51,868 bases of DNA from Promethearchaeota archaeon (GCA_019058015.1 JAHLWH010000122.1:1-51868); one strand, 5' to 3'. Positions 18,580 through 29,403 are shown, counted from the stretch's first letter. Notes: generated from the letters alone by a model not told the origin. Program-made: numbers and translations.

Positions 18580-20133
18580 ATGCAAGAAAAAATTTTTGAT
18601 GAAAACCGAGATATTTCGACTTATGAAGTTATTGTCGTTGGTGCTGGGCTAGGAGGACTCGGAGCTGCTTGTCAGCTTGCTCTTTTAGGGAAAGAAGTTT
18701 TATTACTCGAAAAACACAACGTACCGGGTGGGTTTGCAACTTCTTTCGTTAGGGGGCGATTTGAGTTTGAAGGAGCTCTGCATGAATTAAGTGATATTGG
18801 GGATGAAACTAATAAAGGAGGTCTTTATAGATACTTAGAAAAAATTGGGATACTCCCCGATAAGCTTAAGTTCAATTATGTTCCAGAGTTTTATCGGAGT
18901 GTGTTTCACGATGGATATGATGTTACTATTCCATTTGGTTTTGAGGAATATACTAATAAATTGATAGAACAATTTCCTGCCGAAAAAAAGGGAATAGAAG
19001 AATTTATGGAAATGTGCAAAGCAATGTTAGCTGGGATTCAGTACATAGCATCTAAGGGCGGTAAATTTTCACCAGGTGAAATCCTTAAAGTACATCCGTG
19101 GCTTGCACGCGTCTCGGGAATCACGCTTCAAGAACTTTTTGATAAATTTTTCAAAGACCAAAAATTAATGTGTGTAATAGCTCAACTCTGGGGATATCTT
19201 GGTTTACCACCGAATAGATTGAATGCATATGCATATATTGCAATGTTAATATTTTACTTAAAATGGGGAGCAGCCTTTCCAATAGGACGATCTCATGCAT
19301 TTACAAGTGCAATGATAAAATCTTTTGAAGAATTAGGAGGGAAAGTAAGATTAAATGCCTTGGTGAATCGTATCCTTGTGGAAAACGGACGAGTTGCTGG
19401 TGTCGAACTTTTAAATGGCGATATTTATCGATGTGAGGCAGTCATATCAAATGTCAATCCAATATGTACGGCAATGAAAATGTTACCACAAGAAATTTTG
19501 CCAGAAAGTTATAAAAAGAGTATTTATGCTCCAGAAATTGGAGTTTCTGCATTTTCAGTCTATATAGGATTAAATGCATCACATAAAAAATTGGGATTTA
19601 ATGCTCATGAAACTTTTATTAATACAACTTACGATACATCCCATGCTTTCGAAACTTTCACAAAAATTGAAGCTCCAATGTATATGGTTGTAGCGTGTTA
19701 TAATCACATTGATGAAACTATATCTCCCCCAGGAACAACACAACTTGTTCTCACTACTCTACAAATGGGCAAACTTTGGCAAGGAGTTTCTCCTGATCAA
19801 TACCACAATATTAAAGATGATATTGCAGATAAAATGATTGCAATAGTTGAACAATATCTCTGCCCAGATTTACGCGATTATATAGAAGTAGCAGAAGCAG
19901 CAACCCCACTTACATATTATAGATACTCAAAAAATATGGAAGGCGCAATATACGGATACACCCAAGACGTCATGAATGGACCAATGCTTCGATTAAAAAG
20001 CCGGGGAGCCATTCCCGGATTATATCAAGTGGGAGCTTGGACTAATTTCGGCGGAGGATACTCAACCACAATCCTTGGTGGCCGAATCGCCGCAGGAATG
20101 TATTTAAAAGATATAAAGGAGGGGAAGTGGTAA
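18580..20133 (+). CDS. FAD-dependent oxidoreductase (phytoene desaturase/CrtI-like fold)
   Basis: VIVVGAGLGGLGAACQLALLGKEVLLLEKHNVPGGFATSF; C-term LYQVGAWTNFGGGYSTTILGGRIAAGMYL. Confidence 0.9.
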   Translation: MQEKIFDENRDISTYEVIVVGAGLGGLGAACQLALLGKEVLLLEKHNVPGGFATSFVRGRFEFEGALHELSDIGDETNKGGLYRYLEKIGILPDKLKFNYVPEFYRSVFHDGYDVTIPFGFEEYTNKLIEQFPAEKKGIEEFMEMCKAMLAGIQYIASKGGKFSPGEILKVHPWLARVSGITLQELFDKFFKDQKLMCVIAQLWGYLGLPPNRLNAYAYIAMLIFYLKWGAAFPIGRSHAFTSAMIKSFEELGGKVRLNALVNRILVENGRVAGVELLNGDIYRCEAVISNVNPICTAMKMLPQEILPESYKKSIYAPEIGVSAFSVYIGLNASHKKLGFNAHETFINTTYDTSHAFETFTKIEAPMYMVVACYNHIDETISPPGTTQLVLTTLQMGKLWQGVSPDQYHNIKDDIADKMIAIVEQYLCPDLRDYIEVAEAATPLTYYRYSKNMEGAIYGYTQDVMNGPMLRLKSRGAIPGLYQVGAWTNFGGGYSTTILGGRIAAGMYLKDIKEGKW

Positions 20134-20137
20134 AATC

Positions 20138-21325
20138 ATGATGGAAGATATTAAAAAATATCAAAAAGCCGAAAAATTAAAGAAATGGCGAGATCAAGTT
20201 GAACCAACACCTTGGTATTATGATGGGTTAGAAAACCTATGCAACCGACTCCATCCCCAGAATCAGTTGCTAAAAGTTACTGATATAGAACAACTCTCAA
20301 GAGATACTAAATTGTTTCGATTAGTTTCCGTAAAACCTAAGCAATTATTGGCACCATTCCGTGCCGGTCAATATATTGGCTTTACAATAGAAATAAATAA
20401 TGTCAGAACAAGTCGCCCTTATTCGCTTGTATCATCCCCGAATCAATTAGCGTACTATGAATTAGGCATCAAGAAAAAAGAAGGAGGATTTGTAAGCCCA
20501 TACCTCTTTGAAAACACAAAAGTTGGAGACATTATTGAAGCCACCGAACCCATGGGAAATCTTTACTATAATAGACTTTTCCATGGAAAAAACTTAGTAT
20601 TTATTGCAGGAGGTTCCGGTTGTACTCCATTTATCTCAATGTTGCGAGATATCTCAGAGCGGGATCTTCCCCTTAATGTCTGGATGTTATTCGGATGCTT
20701 AACTGAGGAAGATATTTTATTTCGAAATGTATTAAAAGATATCCAAAAACGACGGTCATATATCAAAGTTGTAAATATTCTCTCGGAAGCAGGTTCTGAA
20801 TGGACCGGAGAATCTGGATTTATTACAAAAGATAAAATTTTAAAAGTAATTGGCTCCATCGAGAAAAAATTCTTTTATATTGTCGGGAATCGACCAATGT
20901 ATCATTTTGTTTTAGATGAATTAAAAGAATTGGGTGTCCCACAACATCGTATCGCACATGAGGCTTTCGGAGTGCCAGATGACATAACTCAGATTATGGG
21001 ATGGCCAGTAGAGATTGATACATCTAAAAAAATTCAAATTACTATTGATTTTAGGCGATATGGAAAGATCGAACAAAAAGTAATTGAAGCATCATGTACA
21101 GAGCCCATATTAAACAGCCTCGAACGTGCAGAACTGAAAGAACTCGAAATTAAAAGTGGGTGTCGCTCTGGGGAATGTGCTCTCTGCAGGACGAAACTCG
21201 TATTCGGTAAAATTTTTATACCACCTGAAGTAACAACCAGAGAGGCCGATAAAAACTATAATTTTATCCACCCATGCATTTCTTATCCAATCACTGACAT
21301 TCACTTAAATTTAAATGAAACCTAA
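20138..21325 (+). CDS. Ferredoxin-NAD(P) reductase-like protein with C-terminal plant-type [2Fe-2S] domain
   Basis: RPYSLVSSP, FIAGGSGCTPFISMLRD, C-term CRSGECALCRTKL...HPCIS. Confidence 0.92.
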   Translation: MMEDIKKYQKAEKLKKWRDQVEPTPWYYDGLENLCNRLHPQNQLLKVTDIEQLSRDTKLFRLVSVKPKQLLAPFRAGQYIGFTIEINNVRTSRPYSLVSSPNQLAYYELGIKKKEGGFVSPYLFENTKVGDIIEATEPMGNLYYNRLFHGKNLVFIAGGSGCTPFISMLRDISERDLPLNVWMLFGCLTEEDILFRNVLKDIQKRRSYIKVVNILSEAGSEWTGESGFITKDKILKVIGSIEKKFFYIVGNRPMYHFVLDELKELGVPQHRIAHEAFGVPDDITQIMGWPVEIDTSKKIQITIDFRRYGKIEQKVIEASCTEPILNSLERAELKELEIKSGCRSGECALCRTKLVFGKIFIPPEVTTREADKNYNFIHPCISYPITDIHLNLNET

Positions 21326-21479
21326 AGCTTTTCTTTTTTATTTCTTTTTTTAATCGTTTTTCAATTTAGATCAAAATTAAGAAAAGAGAGTCTGAAATTA
21401 TCAAGTTTTAAATTTAATTTGATCTAATATATAGTATTATCTTTTTTAATTATTAAAAATAAAAAATGATGATTTAAAA

Positions 21480-23177
21480 GTGAGTGTAGAAAAAATTTGG
21501 TTAAAATCATATGATAAACACGTCCCTGAAACCCTAACCTATTCAAATGATGATGTCGGAACCGCTATGAGTAAAGCGATGAATAGATTCCCAGATAGAA
21601 TTGCATTTCATTTCATGGATTATACGATGACTTATAAAGAACTATTTGAATTATGTCAAATATTTGCCTCGTTTTTGCAAAAAAATGGTTTAAAAAAGGG
21701 TGATGTCGTTTCTGTAAATCTTGCAAATATGCCCCAATACTTAATCGCTGTTTATGGGACTTATCTAGCAGGTGGTACTGTTGCTGGATGCTCTCCCCTC
21801 TTAAGTGCTGATGAGATGGCTTTTCAGTTAAATGATAGTAGTGCTAAATTTTTAGTTACTATGGATATTATTTACGCAAAAAGAATGCCCCAAATTCTGG
21901 ATAATTTACCAAAACTCGAAGTTATCATTCCTACAAATATTTCTGAATATATGGGGTTCTCTAGTTTTAAAGTATTTATGGGTAAGTTAATAAAAAAAAT
22001 TCCTAAGGGGAAAATAAAACCATGGCCAGGAAAAAAAGTAGTTCCTTTTCAAGAAGTAATGACCACTCCAATCGATATAAAAAAAGTTGAAATTGACCCT
22101 AAAAAAGATTTAGCATTAATTCAATATACAGGTGGAACCACTGGAACTCCCAAAGGAACTGAAATTACTCATTTTAATTGGATAGCGAATATGCATCAAT
22201 TTGATGTATGGCTTAAGAGAGAAATAGGAACTGATGTTGTTCTTTGTGCTTTTCCTTATTTCCACATCGCCGGATTCTTTGTTGGGTTATTCTTGACGTA
22301 TATTTCAGCCTCATCTATTATTATAGCAAATCCACGTGACACAGATCATATAATTCATGAAATGATCGATAAAAAAATTACTGTTTTTGGAAATGTGCCT
22401 ACTTTGTTTTTAATGGTTCAACGTAATCCAAAATCCAAGGAAATCCCAGATGAAATATTGGATAACATTACTTTATATGTTTCTGGAGCTGCACCCTTTC
22501 CAGCTGAAGCAGTTAGAGATTTTGAAAAAGATTTTCATTCGGCAAATAAGTTCGTAGAGGTTTATGGTATGACCGAAACAGCAGTTTTGGCTACGGTAAA
22601 TCCTGCATTTGGCAAGAAGAAGATTGGAAGTGTTGGTCTTCCATTACCCGATACAGAGATAAAACTTGTGGATGTAGAAACCGGAGAACAGGTTGAACTC
22701 GGTAAGCCTGGTGAAATATTGATAAAAGGGCCACAAGTAGTACGAGGATATCATAATAAACCTGATGCTACAGCAGTAACTTTTACTGAGGGATGGATAC
22801 ACACAGGAGATGTAGGTATTTTTGATGAAGAAGGATATTTAAGAATAGTTGACCGCACAAAAGACATGCTGAGTGTATCCGGATTTAAGGTTTATAGTGT
22901 GCATGTTGAAGATGTAATGACCAAACATCCAGACATACAATTAATGGCAATCATTGGACTCCCTGATAAAGACAGGCCGGGAAGCGAAATTGTGAAAGCT
23001 GTAATTCAATTAAAAGAAGGAATTGAAGCAACTGATAAAGTGAAAGAAAACATTAAGAAATTTGCGCAGGAGAATCTGGCAAAGTATGAAGTTCCAAAAC
23101 AATGGGATTTTCGTGATGAACTCCCATTAACAGCAATTGGTAAAGTGCTGAAAAGAGCACTTAGAGAAGAAAAGTAA
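21480..23177 (+). CDS. AMP-forming acyl-CoA synthetase (GTG start)
   Basis: YTGGTTGTPKGTEITH; VYGMTETA; GWIHTGDVGIFDEEGYLRIVDRTKDM; C-term GKVLKRALREE. Confidence 0.93.
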   Translation: MSVEKIWLKSYDKHVPETLTYSNDDVGTAMSKAMNRFPDRIAFHFMDYTMTYKELFELCQIFASFLQKNGLKKGDVVSVNLANMPQYLIAVYGTYLAGGTVAGCSPLLSADEMAFQLNDSSAKFLVTMDIIYAKRMPQILDNLPKLEVIIPTNISEYMGFSSFKVFMGKLIKKIPKGKIKPWPGKKVVPFQEVMTTPIDIKKVEIDPKKDLALIQYTGGTTGTPKGTEITHFNWIANMHQFDVWLKREIGTDVVLCAFPYFHIAGFFVGLFLTYISASSIIIANPRDTDHIIHEMIDKKITVFGNVPTLFLMVQRNPKSKEIPDEILDNITLYVSGAAPFPAEAVRDFEKDFHSANKFVEVYGMTETAVLATVNPAFGKKKIGSVGLPLPDTEIKLVDVETGEQVELGKPGEILIKGPQVVRGYHNKPDATAVTFTEGWIHTGDVGIFDEEGYLRIVDRTKDMLSVSGFKVYSVHVEDVMTKHPDIQLMAIIGLPDKDRPGSEIVKAVIQLKEGIEATDKVKENIKKFAQENLAKYEVPKQWDFRDELPLTAIGKVLKRALREEK

Positions 23178-23348
23178 TAATATTTTATTTCTTAAATTTC
23201 TATTTTTTATTTTTTTTAAATTCTTTATTTTGTTATTTACAAAGCAAATTTTTTTTATTTAGCACTCTTATACTATAAAAGAGAGAGAACTTATATGTAA
23301 TCATAAAATATTCAAAAATCTAGTAAATATACAATTATTTGAAAAATT

Positions 23349-23702
23349 TTGCTGAATCTTAAAGAAATCTTGAAAAAAAAAGCTGAAAGAAAAAGAAAAT
23401 TACTTTCATCTTTGGAGTCTCTAATAGATCAATTAAAAAATCTTGGAGCATTAAAAATCATTCTTTTTGGATCCCTTGTAAGAGATGAAATAGATATAGA
23501 TAGTGATCTCGATTTATTTGTAATCATGCCTTCAAATATGACCGGAAAGAAATGGTTGAATTTAATATACAGTGAAGTTGAAAGGGGAATTTCATCAGAT
23601 ATAATTGTGTTTAATCTTGAAGAATTTAACAAAAATTTGCCTTATAGTTCTTTTTTGAATAACATCGTTAACTCAGGAAGAGTTATATATGAAAAAACCT
23701 AA
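23349..23702 (+). CDS. MNT-type nucleotidyltransferase (putative antitoxin; TTG start)
   Basis: IILFGSLVRDEIDIDSDLDLFVI = GSx10DxD motif; overlaps HEPN gene. Confidence 0.85.
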   Translation: MLNLKEILKKKAERKRKLLSSLESLIDQLKNLGALKIILFGSLVRDEIDIDSDLDLFVIMPSNMTGKKWLNLIYSEVERGISSDIIVFNLEEFNKNLPYSSFLNNIVNSGRVIYEKT

Positions 23703-24105
23703 TAAAGAAGAAGCATTGAGATGGTTTACTCAAGCACAGGATGAATTTCTCGATTCAGATGATTTAAGAAAAAGAGAGCGATTTTATCTTGCCTTATTTC
23801 ATTTCCAACAAGCCGCAATAAAAGCACTTAAAGCATTTTTATATTTAAAAGTGAAATCCATAGAAGTTTTTTTTACACATTCCATTAATGATTTACTAAA
23901 TGTGGCAATTGAAATCGATACAGAATTCAAGGAAATCGCATCCGTGAAGAAGTTAGACCAATATTATATTCCAACAAGATATCCAAACGGACTTCCCAGG
24001 GGAATACCTTCTAGATATTTCGATGATCCCAGAGAAGCAAAGGATGCAATGCTACTGGCTAAGAAATTGATTGATCTGGTTGAAAAAAAATTGAAACAAG
24101 AATAG
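23689..24105 (+). CDS. HEPN domain protein (putative toxin partner)
   Basis: YLALFHFQQAAIKALKAFLYL...QYYIPTRYPNGLPRGIPSRYF; 14-nt overlap with MNT gene. Confidence 0.85.
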   Translation: MKKPNKEEALRWFTQAQDEFLDSDDLRKRERFYLALFHFQQAAIKALKAFLYLKVKSIEVFFTHSINDLLNVAIEIDTEFKEIASVKKLDQYYIPTRYPNGLPRGIPSRYFDDPREAKDAMLLAKKLIDLVEKKLKQE

Positions 24106-24191
24106 AGGGATATTTCGAATGTGTATTAATATTGATAAAAAGGAAAAAAAGAAATGATTAAATTAATAATCATTTAATGAATCTTTAAACT

Positions 24192-25631
24192 TTAACTATT
24201 AATTTCTTCTTGTTTTTTAGCAACAGGAGGTTTGAATCCTTCAGGAAATGGAGATTTATAGGGACTATCTTTAGTAGCTTCCTCAAATTCCAATTTTGCT
24301 CGATCAACTAATTCGAGATTGCTCATGAATTCTATAGCAGATAATGCTAATATTTTTGCTGCTGTTAACATACCTTTATGACCAATACTCATACCTGACG
24401 TGCATACATTTTGCCAAGAGTGCTGTGGAGATCCCATAATTTGACAAGTTGTAGCAAATTCACCCAATGGCGTGACTCTTGATACATCAGAAACATCTGA
24501 AGAGCCAGGCATAATTTTTCCTTTGCCGATTCCAGGAATTATAATTGTGTTTAAGGGTTGACTAAAAATTTGCTGAGCCATTTTTTGGAAATTAGGAGGA
24601 ATTAAACTTGTAAAAGCATCCAATGTACCAGGCGGTAAAGTTTTTTTGAGTCTCTCTGCAAATTCTCGATCTTTCTCATCAAATTTAGGACTACCAACCT
24701 TTTTCATTTTAGAAAGAATTACAGCTCCGATTACATCATTACGTAAAGGATTGTATGTTCCTCCTAAAAAATCTATTTCCATTTTGGTTTCTGTCATTAA
24801 TGTCGCACCTTCAGCTACTTTAATTACGCGTTTATAAAGTTTCTCAACCGAATGACGCTCAGGTGCTCTAATAAAGTAATACACTTCTGCTTCATCTGGT
24901 ACAACATTTGGGGCTTTACCACCATTTGTAATTACATAATGAATTCTAGCTTCAGGTATCATATGTTCTCGCATATAATTAACACCAATATTCATAAGTT
25001 CTACAGCATCTAATGCACTGCGTCCATTTTGTGGATCAAAAGCTGCATGAGCTGTACGACCATGGAATCTAAATTTCACATAATTTATTGCTAAAAGTGA
25101 CACATCAGCTAATGCATTCATAAAAGCAGGATGCCATGTTAGAGTAATATCTACGTCTTTAAATGATCCAGCTTTTATCATATAACCCTTACTGTTAAAT
25201 TTTTCCTCCGCGGGACAGCCATAATATCTAATAGTTCCATCAGTATCTCCAGCAATAATTGCATTTTTTACTGCTAAAACAGCTCCCAAAGAACCTGTTC
25301 CTAGTAAATTATGCCCACACCCATGTCCTGGCGCCCCTTCTTTTAATGGTTTTTTTATTGGTTCAGCTATTTGACTTAAACCTGGCAAGGCGTCATATTC
25401 GCCTAAAATGGCAATCACAGGCTTCTTATTACCATAGCTAGCATAAAATGCTGTAGGCATTCCTGCTACATTTTTTTCAACCGAAAAACCCTCCTCTTTT
25501 AATGTTTTAATTAAAAGATTTGTAGATTTGAATTCTTGAAATCCTACTTCTGCAAATTCCCAAATTTTATTACTAATATCTATTAATCTTTGCCGATTTT
25601 CTTTAATCCAATTTGCAAATTTTTTTGACAA
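24192..25631 (-). CDS. M20 family amidohydrolase (AbgB-like)
   Basis: ILGEYDALPGLSQ...APGHGCGHNLLG...HPAFMNALADVSLLA..FHGRTAHAAFDPQNGRSALDAVELM. Confidence 0.9.
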   Translation of the reverse strand: MSKKFANWIKENRQRLIDISNKIWEFAEVGFQEFKSTNLLIKTLKEEGFSVEKNVAGMPTAFYASYGNKKPVIAILGEYDALPGLSQIAEPIKKPLKEGAPGHGCGHNLLGTGSLGAVLAVKNAIIAGDTDGTIRYYGCPAEEKFNSKGYMIKAGSFKDVDITLTWHPAFMNALADVSLLAINYVKFRFHGRTAHAAFDPQNGRSALDAVELMNIGVNYMREHMIPEARIHYVITNGGKAPNVVPDEAEVYYFIRAPERHSVEKLYKRVIKVAEGATLMTETKMEIDFLGGTYNPLRNDVIGAVILSKMKKVGSPKFDEKDREFAERLKKTLPPGTLDAFTSLIPPNFQKMAQQIFSQPLNTIIIPGIGKGKIMPGSSDVSDVSRVTPLGEFATTCQIMGSPQHSWQNVCTSGMSIGHKGMLTAAKILALSAIEFMSNLELVDRAKLEFEEATKDSPYKSPFPEGFKPPVAKKQEEINS

Positions 25632-25717
25632 ATTTATTCCCTTTTTTTAATAGGTGCGTTTCCAATAATAAAAATGATTAAAAAAAAATATATGTTTTAT
25701 ATTATAATTAAATTTTA

Positions 25718-27031
25718 CTATTGTTTCTTAGTTTTATGCTCATATGTTTTTGGATCGAGAGTCAAAAACGTTATTATACCTACATTTGAAAGAATTGCCA
25801 TAAATATAAAAACAACAGAATAAATAAGATATGTATCTGAAGTAATTTCTGACATTAATTCAAATATTATTCCAGTGAGAATTAATCCTAACATCGTCCC
25901 AAAATTAACAAATGAAGCACTTAGAGCAAAATAAGAACTGCGAACCTCATGATATTCTCTTGAATATCCACTAGCAATAGCACCAAAACTCGAGTGACTC
26001 CAACCACTCGCAGATCCTACTATGATTACAAAAATTAATAATATTACTACAGAAACAGGAATTAGTAATAAAAGTAAAGAACCTGTTATAAGAACTAGTG
26101 ACAAATAATAAGCAAATCTTCTTGATTTTAAATCTGCAAAGTAACCTCCGAGAATGGCACCTAATAGTATGCCTCCTCCTGCTATTGCTGATATAAAAGC
26201 TATTGGTTCATATAAATTAATTTCTGCTTCCAACATTTCAATAGTAGCACCTTCAGCCGCAATTATACCTGCACGGATCAAAATGTAAAGAGAAATAACT
26301 GAAAAAATGACTCCATCAATAATCGCAGTAAAAAAAGAAAAACTGAATAGTTTCCAGTTTTCACCTTTACCGATTATTAATTTAAGATTACTTAAGTAAT
26401 TTACTTTTCTTGGTTCTTCAATATCTTTAATATAAAGAATAAATGTCGCAAAGACTATAGTTAAGATTCCTAACATAATAAATATTAAATCTAATGGCAT
26501 TATATACATAAAAAGTAAAATTGCCGGACCACCAAGCACTATTCCTGCAGATCTAAATCCCCATGTTGCCCCTTGAATACGACCTAATTGATTTTTAGGA
26601 GTAATGTCGAGAATAAACCCATCTATCACAGTATCTGACATAGCCAATCCGAACATAGAAAAGAAACCCACTAAAATAATAATTGCAATAACTGCGCTAG
26701 GATTCGCATTAACTAGAATAGGTAAAAACATCACAACTAATCCACTAAAAATCAATGCTCCAAGAATCCACGGTTTTCTTCTTCCTAGTTTTTTAATACC
26801 ATACTTATCACTTAAAGCACCAAAAATTATTTTAATTATGAAGGGGATCATAATTATTGATCCTAAGAAGGCAATAGTAGAAGCTTCTACCGAACCTAGT
26901 ATTTCAAGTAAATAAATTGGTATAATAACCATAAACATACTTTGGGTTATTCCTTGTATTAAATAAAGCAGCGAGAAAATTAGAATATAAATATTTTTAA
27001 ATTGGTATTCTTGTTTTTCCATAATATACAC
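25718..27031 (-). CDS. MFS transporter
   Basis: 12-TM-like hydrophobic pattern; GALSDKYGIKKLGRRKPWI. Confidence 0.88.
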   Translation of the reverse strand: MYIMEKQEYQFKNIYILIFSLLYLIQGITQSMFMVIIPIYLLEILGSVEASTIAFLGSIIMIPFIIKIIFGALSDKYGIKKLGRRKPWILGALIFSGLVVMFLPILVNANPSAVIAIIILVGFFSMFGLAMSDTVIDGFILDITPKNQLGRIQGATWGFRSAGIVLGGPAILLFMYIMPLDLIFIMLGILTIVFATFILYIKDIEEPRKVNYLSNLKLIIGKGENWKLFSFSFFTAIIDGVIFSVISLYILIRAGIIAAEGATIEMLEAEINLYEPIAFISAIAGGGILLGAILGGYFADLKSRRFAYYLSLVLITGSLLLLLIPVSVVILLIFVIIVGSASGWSHSSFGAIASGYSREYHEVRSSYFALSASFVNFGTMLGLILTGIIFELMSEITSDTYLIYSVVFIFMAILSNVGIITFLTLDPKTYEHKTKKQ

Positions 27032-27089
27032 TTATTTTTTTGATAAGAAATTCTAAAAGCCATATAACGCTCAACCTTACTATTAATAA

Positions 27090-27248
27090 ATCTTTCGAAA
27101 ATTAAAAAAAGGAATACTCTACTCTCCAGTAGAATATGAAAGTCAACCGTTTGACTACCCAATTGATGAGCCAGAACGCGCATATCGTCTCCCAGCTACA
27201 CGAAAACTATTAGATAAATTAGTTTCATATGAGACGTTTGAAATATAA
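27090..27248 (+). other. Coding-like fragment without start, possible gene remnant
   Basis: IFRKLKKGILYSPVEYESQPFDYPIDEPERAYRLPATRKLLDKLVSYETFEI*; composition looks protein-coding but preceded by stop, no ATG. Confidence 0.3.
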
Positions 27249-27387
27249 TTAATTTATTGTAGATTTCCTTAATTAAATTTTAAAAATTACATGAATTTAA
27301 TCGTATTTAGATTGTTTCTTCTTTCAATTTTACATTGAATAAACCTACAATTTTCTTTTTATCAAGGGCTAATTCTTTTGATTTTTT

Positions 27388-27543
27388 TTAGTAAAGTCGA
27401 TCATTTAATTTAAGGATCTTCTCTTGTAAGTGTTTTAAAACTCCATTTAATCCTGTTCCATGACTTACCTGATACGCAATTGTACGATAAATTCCAATTG
27501 CTCCTATTGCATCTAATTTATCTGCGTCGCTTAAAATTTTAAT
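27388..27543 (-). pseudogene. C-terminal fragment of HD-superfamily phosphohydrolase
   Basis: IKILSDADKLDAIGAIGIYRTIAYQVSHGTGLNGVLKHLQEKILKLNDRLY*; DADKLDAIGAIGI is characteristic; in-frame TGA immediately upstream. Confidence 0.7.
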
Positions 27544-27572
27544 TCACTTAAAAAGATATATTTTTAATTATT

Positions 27573-27941
27573 ATGTTATGTCGACATGGATTAGATAATA
27601 TCGCATGTCCAATTTGTAGGATTGGAAGTATTGTTACACCTCCTATCAATCTAGAAGTAGAAGATTCTCAATTGAAACTATTAGAACATACTAATCCGGT
27701 AATAAAAGAAATCCGAGATAAAAGAATTAAAATGTTAAACTTATTATCAGATAAAAAATCGAATTTGCGAGTTAATCCACATTTAATCCTTCCGGAACCA
27801 CCTTCAATCGGCAAAATTTCATTAATTGAACCCCCAATATATAAGAGATTGAAGGAGTTAGATGCCGAAATCCCAGAGGAATTCAATCCACAGCAAGAAG
27901 TTTCAATTAATTTACCAGATGGAAAAATTAAAAAAAATTGA
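27573..27941 (+). CDS. Hypothetical protein with N-terminal Cys/His zinc-binding motif
   Basis: MLCRHGLDNIACPICR (CxH-x5-CxxC). Confidence 0.6.
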   Translation: MLCRHGLDNIACPICRIGSIVTPPINLEVEDSQLKLLEHTNPVIKEIRDKRIKMLNLLSDKKSNLRVNPHLILPEPPSIGKISLIEPPIYKRLKELDAEIPEEFNPQQEVSINLPDGKIKKN

Positions 27942-28042
27942 AAGTTGTGAATTAGTTTCTCATTTTTATTCAATGTTAAAATATATAATTATATTCAATC
28001 AATTTTTAGATAGTTTAATCAAAAAAAATTTGTGTAAATCTA

Positions 28043-29233
28043 ATGCAATATGCAGAAAGAATGAAATATTTGGGTACTGATACTGCTTTTCAAGTTCTTA
28101 AAAAAATTTCTGAGTTTCCAGAAGAGAGACACAAAAATATTATTTCTTTTGCAATTGGAGAACCTGATTTTGATACACCTGAGCATATAAAACAAGCGGG
28201 AATAAACGCGATAAAAGAGAATTATACGCATTACACACTCTCATCGGGATTTCCAGATCTTAGAAAAGCCATTGCAAATTATGTTACTAAAAACAAAAAG
28301 ATTCCGGTTGGACCAGAAAATATTATAATTTTACCCGCAGCCAAAATAGTAGCTTGTTATGCAATTCTCACCTGTACTAACCCTGGAGATGAGATAATCT
28401 ATCCTAATCCCGGATATCCAATTTATGAAAGCATAATTAACGTTTTTGGGTGCAAACCAGTTCCCGTTCAACTAAAAGAAGAAGAAGATTTTAATTTTAA
28501 TACTAATGAATTAGAGAGATTGATATCTGATAAAACCAAGATGATAATAATTAATAGTCCTCAAAATCCTACAGGTTCTATATTAACGGAGAGATCTCTT
28601 GACGTTATTTCTGAATTAGCACTCGAAAATGATATATGGATTCTTTCAGATGAAATATATTCTAACATAATTTATGATAATTTGAATTATAAATCCATTG
28701 CTCGTATTCCTAAAATGCAAGAAAGAACAATAATTCTTGATGGTTTTTCGAAATTTTTTGCGATGACTGGATGGAGGCTTGGTTATAGTATAACAAATCC
28801 AAAAGTAGCTGAAGAATTTGCTAAATGGTCAACAAATATTGTATCATGCCCTGCATCATTCACTCAACGGGCAGGATTAACTGCAATTTTAGAGGATAAA
28901 ACACCATCGTGGGAGATGGTTAAGGAATTTGAAAAACGTAGAAATCTAATTTGTAATAAACTTAACGCTATAGATGGAATTTCAGTTAGGAAGCCAAAAG
29001 GAGCATTTTACGTGTTTGCAAATGTAACTGAAGCGTGTAAAAAATTAAAATTAAAAGGATCTTTAGAATTTCAAGATTACTTGTTGGAAAAAGCAGATGT
29101 TGCGGTTTTAGCCAGAGAATATTTTGGAAATCGGCTACTGGAAGAAAATCAGGATTATGTAAGATTTTCTTACTGTATTTCACAAGAGGATATCATTGAA
29201 GGTATAGAGAGAATCCAGACAATCGTAGAATAA
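28043..29233 (+). CDS. Class I/II PLP-dependent aminotransferase
   Basis: NSPQNPTGS; ILSDEIYSNIIYD; DGFSKFFAMTGWRLGY. Confidence 0.93.
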   Translation: MQYAERMKYLGTDTAFQVLKKISEFPEERHKNIISFAIGEPDFDTPEHIKQAGINAIKENYTHYTLSSGFPDLRKAIANYVTKNKKIPVGPENIIILPAAKIVACYAILTCTNPGDEIIYPNPGYPIYESIINVFGCKPVPVQLKEEEDFNFNTNELERLISDKTKMIIINSPQNPTGSILTERSLDVISELALENDIWILSDEIYSNIIYDNLNYKSIARIPKMQERTIILDGFSKFFAMTGWRLGYSITNPKVAEEFAKWSTNIVSCPASFTQRAGLTAILEDKTPSWEMVKEFEKRRNLICNKLNAIDGISVRKPKGAFYVFANVTEACKKLKLKGSLEFQDYLLEKADVAVLAREYFGNRLLEENQDYVRFSYCISQEDIIEGIERIQTIVE

Positions 29234-29403
29234 AAAACATTACCGAAAAATTACATCCAAATAAAAAATTTAAATAAATGTGAAAAAACTTTCTAAAACT
29301 TCTGAATTATTATAAAATTTTTTTCAAATTAACCCAATAACTTTAATTTCAAATTTAAATATTTACACAATGCAATTCTATGTATTCTCTCTATAAATTT
29401 TTT

